Below are positions 59,021 to 64,000 of a stretch of DNA of 64,000 bases, piece after piece. The position numbers and the translations under genes were made by a program. This stretch comes from an uncultured Oscillospiraceae bacterium (GTDB taxonomy: Bacteria > Bacillota > Clostridia > Oscillospirales > Oscillospiraceae). Under the pieces are notes generated by a model that had not been told where the DNA came from, searched no databases, and worked only from the letters and a program-made list of their open reading frames with translations. Position 1 is the first letter of the stretch, and every line of letters starts with the position of its first letter. Where the stretch lies: contig CANQRM010000004.1 of the NCBI GenBank assembly GCA_947626265.1, positions 62,001 to 126,000 of the forward strand. Direction: 5' to 3'.

Positions 59021-59566
59021 ATGGCTAAATGGGTTTGCAGCGTATGCGGTTACGTTCATGAGGGCGACACGCCCCCCGAGTCCTGCCCTGTGTGCAAGGC
59101 TCCCGCCGCGAAGTTCAACAAGCAGGACGGCGAGATGACCTGGGCTTCCGAGCACGTGGTCGGCGTGGCGCAGGGTGCCCCCGAGGAGATCATGGAGGGC
59201 CTGCGTGCCAACTTCAACGGCGAGTGCACCGAGGTGGGCATGTATCTGGCGATGGCCCGCGTGGCCCATCGCGAGGGCTATCCCGAGATCGGCCTGTATT
59301 GGGAGAAGGCCGCCTGGGAAGAGGCTGAGCACGCCGCGAAGTTCGCCGAGCTTCTGGGCGAGGTGGTCACCGACTCCACCAAGAAGAACCTGGAGATGCG
59401 CGTGGAGGCCGAGAACGGCGCCACCGCCGGCAAGACCGACCTGGCCAAGATGGCCAAGCAGCTGAATCTGGACGCCATCCATGACACCGTCCATGAGATG
59501 GCCCGCGACGAGGCCCGCCACGGCAAGGCTTTCGCCGGCCTTCTGAAGCGCTACTTCGGCAAGTAA
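59021..59566 (+). CDS. Reverse rubrerythrin (rubredoxin domain first)
   Basis: A 181-residue protein with an N-terminal rubredoxin domain ([12 protein letters not shown] and CPVCKAP, four Cys for one iron) and a C-terminal ferritin-like four-helix bundle with the ExxH pairs in EEAEHAAKF and DEARHGKAF for the diiron centre. It reduces hydrogen peroxide with electrons from NAD(P)H via rubredoxin, a main oxidative-stress defence in anaerobes. The domain order is the reverse of classical rubrerythrin and typical of Clostridia. ATG follows GGAGGTAACG. A rubredoxin gene follows after 12 bases. Confidence 0.95.
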   Translation: MAKWVCSVCGYVHEGDTPPESCPVCKAPAAKFNKQDGEMTWASEHVVGVAQGAPEEIMEGLRANFNGECTEVGMYLAMARVAHREGYPEIGLYWEKAAWEEAEHAAKFAELLGEVVTDSTKKNLEMRVEAENGATAGKTDLAKMAKQLNLDAIHDTVHEMARDEARHGKAFAGLLKRYFGK

Positions 59567-59578
59567 GAGGTACACACC

Positions 59579-59734
59579 ATGAAGAAGTATGTGTGCCCCT
59601 GCGGGTATGAGTACGACCCGGCCGTGGGCGACCCCGAGCACGGCGTGGCCCCCGGCACCGCCTGGGAGGACGTGCCCGCCGATTGGGAGTGCCCCATCTG
59701 CGGCATGGGCAAGGACGCCTTTGAAGAGGCGTAA
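59579..59734 (+). CDS. Rubredoxin with a shortened first Cys motif
   Basis: A 51-residue rubredoxin: [20 protein letters not shown], an [13 protein letters not shown] centre and [11 protein letters not shown]. It carries one iron and hands electrons to the rubrerythrin upstream. The first metal motif is CPCG, that is C-x-C, where the family normally has C-x-x-C; the second (CPIC) is normal. The reading frame is intact through the TAA at 59732-59734. The start is the ATG at 59579; the upstream gap has AGAGGTACACACC as ribosome site. Confidence 0.9.
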   Translation: MKKYVCPCGYEYDPAVGDPEHGVAPGTAWEDVPADWECPICGMGKDAFEEA

Positions 59735-59747
59735 GGAAAATACATAA

Positions 59748-59775
59748 GGGAGCGGCAAAAGCCGCTCCCTTTTTT
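59748..59775 (+). terminator. Intrinsic terminator of the rubrerythrin-rubredoxin operon
   Basis: GGGAGCGGC (59748-59756), loop AAAA, GCCGCTCCC (59761-59769), then six T. Confidence 0.95.
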
Positions 59776-59789
59776 GCGCCATGGCCCGG

Positions 59790-59817
59790 TTGACAAACCG
59801 GGTTTTTCCGCTATGAT
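59790..59817 (+). promoter_or_regulatory. Promoter of the acyltransferase gene
   Basis: TTGACA at 59790-59795 and TATGAT at 59812-59817, 16-base spacer; AAACCGGGTTT spans 59795-59805, an odd-centred palindrome in the spacer. Confidence 0.65.
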
Positions 59818-59854
59818 AGACATATACTGTAGGATACGCGGGGAGGCGGGATGA

Positions 59855-60976
59855 ATGGAAAAGCGGCGGTACCACTTCATCGATATGATGGAGTTCGTGG
59901 GCATGCTGTGCGTGCTCATATACCACGCCACCCTGTTCCCCTATAACTTCCCGGCGGCGCCGGGGGTGGGGCTTTACCGCTTCTATTATATCCTCCGGGG
60001 GTTCCTCTCCGTATGCGTGCCGCTGTTCTTCTTCGCAAACGGCTTTCTGCTGCTGGGGGCGGAGATGGAGCTTAAAAAGCACCTTATGAAAATGCTCCGG
60101 CTGGTGATCTACACCTTCTTGGGCGGGGCGGTCATCCTGGTGCCCCTCATGTATATCCAGCATGAGCCCCTGTCCTTTTCGGAGTACCTCAACGCCCTGT
60201 GGACCTTCCGGCAGGGATGGATCAACCACCTGTGGTTCATGGGCGCGCTCATATGCATCTACGTGTTCTTCCCCCTGATCAAGACGGCCTATGATAATAA
60301 TTTCAAGGCCTTCTGCTGGTTCATGGCCGCGGCGGCGGTGCTCACCTTCGGGAATGTGTTTATCTGCTCCTGCGCCACGGCGGGGCTGGGCCTGCTGGGC
60401 CGGGCGGACCACGTGGTGGAGTTCAACGTGTTCAACATGTTCAACCCCTTCTGGGGCATGTTCGGCTACGCCTTCGTGTACTTCTGCGCCGGGGGCCTGG
60501 CCCGCCGGTACCTGCCCAGGATAGAGGCGCTCATGGACCGCGCCCGGTGGAAGATGAACGCCGGGGCGGCGGGCGTCATCGTCCTGTCCACCGTGTGCCT
60601 CGGGCTCTGGGGCATGTACTGCACCCGCCTGGGCGGCGCGCTCTGGGACAACGTGTGGGAGGGGTATGACACGGTGTTCACCTTCGCCAATGTCCTTGCG
60701 GTGGGGGTGCTCTGCCTCAACTATAAGGCCGCCCACGGCTGGGGCCGGGCCATCCGCCTGGTGTCGGAGAATACCCTGGGGATATACATCTTCCACATCG
60801 TGTTCAGCCGGCTTATGCGGGGCTGGGCCTGGAAACTCCCCTTCCTGCGAAACCCCATCGGCAACATCGTCTTCGCCTTGGTCATCCTGGCGGTGACCCT
60901 GGCCTTCGCTCTGGCCCTGAAAGCGGCCATAGGGTTTATAAAGGTGCATTTGCCGCGAAGAAAAAGAGAAGAATAA
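59855..60976 (+). CDS. Membrane acyltransferase 3 family protein
   Basis: A 373-residue integral membrane protein of the acyltransferase-3 (PF01757) family with about ten helices: FIDMMEFVGMLCVLIYHATLF holds the catalytic-type His of the first helix, and HLWFMGALICIYVFFPLI and ENTLGIYIFHIVFSRL are the later signatures. Members transfer acetyl or succinyl groups to surface sugars, including O-acetylation of peptidoglycan or exopolysaccharide. It stands alone with its own promoter. ATG at 59855 follows GGGAGGCGGG. Confidence 0.88.
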   Translation: MEKRRYHFIDMMEFVGMLCVLIYHATLFPYNFPAAPGVGLYRFYYILRGFLSVCVPLFFFANGFLLLGAEMELKKHLMKMLRLVIYTFLGGAVILVPLMYIQHEPLSFSEYLNALWTFRQGWINHLWFMGALICIYVFFPLIKTAYDNNFKAFCWFMAAAAVLTFGNVFICSCATAGLGLLGRADHVVEFNVFNMFNPFWGMFGYAFVYFCAGGLARRYLPRIEALMDRARWKMNAGAAGVIVLSTVCLGLWGMYCTRLGGALWDNVWEGYDTVFTFANVLAVGVLCLNYKAAHGWGRAIRLVSENTLGIYIFHIVFSRLMRGWAWKLPFLRNPIGNIVFALVILAVTLAFALALKAAIGFIKVHLPRRKREE

Positions 60977-60996
60977 AAGGCCTATCAATATTTACA

Positions 60997-61034
60997 TTGA
61001 ATTTTGCACATAATTCTGCTATAATTATGTGCAA
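60997..61034 (+). promoter_or_regulatory. Promoter and operator of the Phd/RelE module
   Basis: TTGAAT at 60997-61002 and TATAAT at 61020-61025, 17-base spacer. The inverted repeat TTGCACATAAT (61004-61014) and ATTATGTGCAA (61024-61034) straddles the -10 and is the probable binding site of the antitoxin. Confidence 0.8.
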
Positions 61035-61052
61035 GAAAGGAGGCTGAGGATC

Positions 61053-61316
61053 ATGCCACAAATCAGACCTATCACCGACCTGCGGAACACAACTGAGATC
61101 TCTGAACTCTGTCACGCAAACAGAGAACCGCTGTTCATCACAAAGAACGGATATGGAGATCTGGTGGTCATGAGCATTGAGGCTTACGATGATCTGATTG
61201 GGACCGCACGGACCGATGCCGCTATACGCGAAGCAGAGAAAGAATTTGAAGCGGGCGGCGTCCTTCTGGATGCCAGGACTGCGCTTCCGGCTCTGCGGAG
61301 GAAACACTTTGGATAA
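61053..61316 (+). CDS. Phd/YefM family antitoxin
   Basis: An 87-residue antitoxin: IRPITDLRNTTEISELCHAN and PLFITKNGYGDLVVMSIEAYDDL are the Phd/YefM DNA-binding and dimer core; the C-terminal part wraps the toxin. The ATG at 61053 follows AGGAGGCTGAGG. It overlaps the toxin start by eight bases. Lower GC than the flanks suggests acquisition. Confidence 0.92.
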   Translation: MPQIRPITDLRNTTEISELCHANREPLFITKNGYGDLVVMSIEAYDDLIGTARTDAAIREAEKEFEAGGVLLDARTALPALRRKHFG

Positions 61317-61611
61317 ATATGCTGTCAAACTTTATTCCCGCGCAGACCGTGACTTGGATAACATCTATTCTTATATAGCGCACAATCTGCTTGCTCCAGG
61401 CACCGCCGCCAATATGGCAGACGCCTTGGAAGAAGCGATTTACAGCTTGGAGGAATTACCTGAACGCGGGGCTATACGGCAGACAGGTATCTATGCCAAC
61501 CAAGGTTATCGCCAACTATTCGTGAAAAACTACGTCATCATCTATAAAGTTCTGAAAGACCAGCGGCAGGTCCATGTTGTGACCGTGCGCTATGCGCCCA
61601 GCCAGTTTTAG
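61309..61611 (+). CDS. RelE/ParE family toxin
   Basis: A 100-residue toxin of the RelE/ParE fold: KYAVKLYSRADRDLDNIYSYIA at the start and GYRQLFVKNYVIIYKVLKDQRQVHVVTVRYAPSQF at the end. The start is TTG at 61309, seven bases after GGAGG, within the antitoxin end; the longer frame from 61198 lies inside the antitoxin gene. RelE types cleave mRNA on the ribosome, ParE types poison gyrase; the sequence does not decide. Confidence 0.9.
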   Translation: MDKYAVKLYSRADRDLDNIYSYIAHNLLAPGTAANMADALEEAIYSLEELPERGAIRQTGIYANQGYRQLFVKNYVIIYKVLKDQRQVHVVTVRYAPSQF

Positions 61612-61699
61612 CTGGAACAAAAATGAAAGCACCCGGGGAACAGCGCTCCTGATAGGGCTCCCATGCAAGCTCAGCGAAGCGGGTTTCATATTGGCAGCA

Positions 61700-61733
61700 A
61701 ACAGCGGCCCGTGATCTCTCACGGGCCGCTGTT
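61700..61733. terminator. Convergent hairpin between toxin and Fic genes
   Basis: AACAGCGGCCCGTGA (61700-61714) pairs perfectly with TCACGGGCCGCTGTT (61719-61733) around TCTC. T runs are short, so it is a weak but symmetric terminator. Confidence 0.7.
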
Positions 61734-61748
61734 GCGGTGATAAATCGG

Positions 61749-62516
61749 TCAATGCTCTCTGTCATTCTTCTTTTGCTCCCGGTCCAGCTGCTTCTGCCAG
61801 GTCTTGACCGTCTGTTCTTGCAGAAACTCTTTCATCGGGTCCAAGTCCTGGTCGGTGTCCCACGCCTCCAGCGCGGCGTAATAGTCCTTCCGGTCCTCCT
61901 CATGGATGATGACGGGAGGATGGTCCAGCAGCAGGAGCAGATAGTTCATGGCCAGCCGCCCGGCCCGGCCGTTGCCGTCCGCGAAGGGGTGGATGTTCTC
62001 AAACTTCACATGGAAGTATGCCGCCGCCGTCAAAGCGTTTTTTGCCTCAACACCGTGAAGCTCCAGGAGAAGCTCGTTCATTTCCTCTCCCACGTCCTCC
62101 GGCGCGGCGCCGATCTCCTCCCGGCCGGTCACATAGTCGTGGCGCTTATACTCACCGGGACGCTCGCCCAGCTGATAGCGCCGGGTGTCGTAGGTGTTCA
62201 GCGTCAGCCGGCGCTGGAACTGCTTGATAAGCTCCTCGTCCAGCGGACGCTTTTCGTTGAACGCGGTCAGGAGCAGCTCGTTGGCGTCTTTGGCGTTTCG
62301 TATCTCAAACAGGGTCCGCAGGTCGCCGGTATAGGATATGACGCCGTCGTGCTCGAAAATCTCACGGGTGTCATGGTAGGTGATGTTCTCGTTTTCGATC
62401 TTGCCGGAGTGGTAGGCGAAGAGGATGCTGTGGCCGTTCAGCGCCTCGGCCAGCTCCGCATCGGTGGTGATCTTCTGGCTCTGCCACCAGCGTACTGCTT
62501 TTTCGTAGTCGGTCAT
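61749..62516 (-). CDS. Fic domain protein (probable AMPylase)
   Basis: A 255-residue Fic protein. HPFADGNGRAGR at 176-187 is a full catalytic motif with the His base and the ATP-binding Arg. SGKIEN at 37-42 fits the (S/T)xxxE(G/N) inhibitory helix placed N-terminal in the same chain, so the enzyme is self-inhibited and has no separate antitoxin. Fic proteins transfer AMP to protein hydroxyls. The ATG at 62516 has GAGGCTGCGGCAGT upstream. It stands alone beside a toxin-antitoxin pair; target unknown. Confidence 0.92.
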   Translation of the reverse strand: MTDYEKAVRWWQSQKITTDAELAEALNGHSILFAYHSGKIENENITYHDTREIFEHDGVISYTGDLRTLFEIRNAKDANELLLTAFNEKRPLDEELIKQFQRRLTLNTYDTRRYQLGERPGEYKRHDYVTGREEIGAAPEDVGEEMNELLLELHGVEAKNALTAAAYFHVKFENIHPFADGNGRAGRLAMNYLLLLLDHPPVIIHEEDRKDYYAALEAWDTDQDLDPMKEFLQEQTVKTWQKQLDREQKKNDREH

Positions 62517-62561
62517 ACTGCCGCAGCCTCCTGTCTATACCATTTCCGCAGGCATGAAAAA

Positions 62562-62595
62562 GGCGTCGGAGCAAAGCGAGCTTTGCTCCGACGCC
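62562..62595 (-). terminator. Intrinsic terminator facing the minus strand
   Basis: Perfect 15-pair stem (62562-62576 with 62581-62595, loop CGAG); on the minus strand it is followed by CTTTTTC. It would end a leftward transcript just before the Fic gene. The 62517-62815 gap contains no gene; the part 62600-62700 is unusually AT-rich and carries no feature I can name. Confidence 0.75.
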
Positions 62596-62707
62596 GTGGT
62601 ACGGGTGTTCTTATAGGATTTTACAAGAAATCCAGTAATATCAAGGGTTTGCGGGCAGCAACACAGCGATATTTTCATCAAAAAGCGGATTATTCGTTCT
62701 GCAAAAC

Positions 62708-62738
62708 CGGCGTTCCTCACCTGGAGCGCCGATTTTTT
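62708..62738 (+). terminator. Intrinsic terminator facing the plus strand
   Basis: CGGCGTTCC (62708-62716) pairs with GGAGCGCCG (62723-62731, one T-G pair), followed by A and six T. No plus-strand gene precedes it within 1 kb, so it may be left from an excised or degraded gene. Confidence 0.7.
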
Positions 62739-62815
62739 ATGCCCGTTTGCCCCGCCAGAGCTTTGTCTTTTTCCATTACATCATACCACATTTACAAGCG
62801 CACGGAGGTTACAAT

Positions 62816-64000
62816 TTGAAAACTATAAAGCGCATATTGCCGCTTCTCCTTATCGTGATCCTGGTGCTTGGCCTGTTCCCCATGGGCACTTTCGCCGCCG
62901 AGGATGGGACGATCCCCACCGAGGACCCCAGCGGAGAGATTACAGAAGCAGCCCCCAGCCCGGAAGCAGAAGCGACCACTCCCCCGGAAGCTCCGCCTGC
63001 TGACACAGGCAGCGAAGTCCCGGACAGACCGGCAGAGACGCCGGAAACACCGGAGGCGACCACCGAACCGGAGGCCACGCCGCCCGAAGAAACCGCTCCC
63101 CCGGCAGCAGAGGAAACCACGTCTCCGCAGCCGGAGGAAACGGAACAGCCGGAACCAGAGGCCAGTCCGTCCCCGATGCCGGAGGTTGAAGTCCCCAATG
63201 ACGATGAACCGTCTATCGAGAAACCCTGCGGAGATGGGATAGAGATGGGGCCGAACAATCCCCCGGAGGACGCTCCCATGATGTTTGCCGCATATAGTAA
63301 CAGCGCCACCATCGCCGTGCGAAGCTGTTACGATTCGGCCAACAATTCCATAAAATATGCCAACTCATTTCAGTACGACGGTAGATGGGTCGGTGGTGCA
63401 ACCTACCCTCGCCACATCATCTATGCCAACGGTTCACCAGCCTACTGTCTGGAACCGGGCAAGTACCTTGTGGGCGGCTCCAATGTGTCAAAAGACGCTG
63501 CAAAGGTCTGGAACAGCTTTTCCTCGTCCAAGCGGGATGCCATCAAGCTGGCGATCCTCTGCGGGGCCGAGGGCAACGCTTCCAATCTGGCTGGCAGCTA
63601 CGGCAGCCAGTACACCGCCACGCAGATGATCGTGTGGGAATTTGTTGTCGGCGTGAGAAGCACCACAGCCCCGTACTCTGTCTCGGACAATAAAGTTATC
63701 AACTCTGTCTGTTACAACGGGGCCAACCCGGAAGTCAAGACGGTCTACAATCAGATCGCCTCGGCCATGGCCGCCTATAACACTCTGCCCAGCTTTGCCA
63801 ATCCCCTGGCCGCCCCTCCTCCACAGAATGAGCTGCAATACAATGGCAGCACCTACACCCTCACGCTGACGGACAGCAACAACGTCCTGGGCAATTATAA
63901 TGTGACCTGCACGGATAACAATGTGCAGTTGAGTGTTTCCGGGAATACGCTGACCATGACATCCACCGTCCCTATTTCCAGCGCCACCGTGAATTTAACC
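62816..64000 (+). CDS. Thioester-domain cell-surface protein (partial, runs off the window)
   Basis: A frame of 395 codons without stop to the window end, starting at TTG 62816, seven bases after GGAGG. Residues 1-29 are a signal peptide (TIKRILPLLLIVILVLGLFP, then TFAAEDG). Residues about 30-140 are a Pro/Glu/Thr-rich stalk. Near residue 205 AYCLEPGKYLV and near residue 268 TATQMIVWEF are the Cys and Gln of a TQxA-type thioester domain, which forms an internal Cys-Gln bond and can couple covalently to host surfaces. Repeated strands with GxYxVTC follow, as in Cna-B or pilin-like repeats. A sortase signal is expected beyond the window. Confidence 0.85.
   Translation, partial: MKTIKRILPLLLIVILVLGLFPMGTFAAEDGTIPTEDPSGEITEAAPSPEAEATTPPEAPPADTGSEVPDRPAETPETPEATTEPEATPPEETAPPAAEETTSPQPEETEQPEPEASPSPMPEVEVPNDDEPSIEKPCGDGIEMGPNNPPEDAPMMFAAYSNSATIAVRSCYDSANNSIKYANSFQYDGRWVGGATYPRHIIYANGSPAYCLEPGKYLVGGSNVSKDAAKVWNSFSSSKRDAIKLAILCGAEGNASNLAGSYGSQYTATQMIVWEFVVGVRSTTAPYSVSDNKVINSVCYNGANPEVKTVYNQIASAMAAYNTLPSFANPLAAPPPQNELQYNGSTYTLTLTDSNNVLGNYNVTCTDNNVQLSVSGNTLTMTSTVPISSATVNLT

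Noticed and set aside
62520-62740. Short frames in the gap before the adhesin
   Set aside because: They span the stems of two terminators, lack ribosome sites and show no protein-like composition.
1-64000. tRNA or rRNA genes
   Set aside because: No T-loop GGTTCGA-type segment with a matching acceptor stem and no conserved rRNA stretch was found on either strand by eye.

Overview
The window looks like a chromosomal segment of a GC-rich, strictly anaerobic gut Firmicute of the Oscillospiraceae type (relatives of Oscillibacter, Lawsonibacter or Flavonifractor). This is inferred from high-GC genes with strong GGAGG ribosome sites, sigma-A promoters of the TTGACA/TATAAT kind, paired sugar ABC importers without their own ATPase, a FeoA-FeoA-FeoB iron system, a rubredoxin-first rubrerythrin and many small toxin-antitoxin and HTH genes. 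No rRNA, tRNA or CRISPR array was seen. A ParB C-terminus lies at the left edge and a thioester-domain surface protein runs off the right edge.

Layout. 1-7.3 kb: ParB end, a secreted protein, two MATE exporters, a DUF523 protein, and a GH20 hexosaminidase sharing a palindromic bidirectional promoter with the second MATE gene. 7.3-14.9 kb: a carbohydrate locus (AraC regulator, solute-binding protein, two permeases, GH2 beta-galactosidase). 15.2-24.6 kb: a candidate synthase-dependent exopolysaccharide locus: nucleotide-sugar dehydrogenase, coiled-coil protein, PilZ-GT2 synthase with hyaluronan-synthase-like motifs, a deacetylase-like protein lacking catalytic residues, a GH18-like hydrolase and, convergent, a lipoprotein with two SGNH domains, one of which has lost its triad. 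24.8-32.6 kb: a second carbohydrate locus (AraC, binding protein, permeases, DUF624, GH3).

32.7-35.4 kb is an AT-richer restriction-modification island (Dam-type methylase plus AlwI-type nuclease). 35.4-40.6 kb has small regulators and feoAAB behind three DtxR-like boxes. 40.6-42.6 kb is a small island (HicAB, tandem double-glycine peptides, structured leader RNA) bracketed by two direct copies of a dispersed repeat. 42.6-50.6 kb holds a MATE exporter, an XpaC-like protein, a methylthioadenosine salvage set (purine nucleoside phosphorylase, MtnA, MTA deaminase) interrupted by an Mrr nuclease, and Ogt. 50.7-58.8 kb holds a PAP2-GDPD fusion, an ECF sigma/anti-sigma pair, and a set made of alanine racemase, ATP-grasp protein, diaminobutyrate aminotransferase and a CofE-like ligase. 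59-64 kb: rubrerythrin, rubredoxin, an acyltransferase, a Phd/RelE module, a Fic protein and the truncated surface adhesin.

Five copies of a palindromic repeat of about 83-135 bp (two sequence subtypes plus one mixed copy) sit between genes at 40.7, 42.5, 50.0, 52.7 and 57.9 kb. The most promising undescribed items are the PilZ-GT2 exopolysaccharide locus with its pseudoenzymes, the repeat family, the double-glycine peptide island with its structured leader, the alr/ATP-grasp/aminotransferase/CofE set, and the poly-G tracts inside both AraC regulators of the sugar loci. Functions are inferred from sequence recognised by eye; no database search was run.
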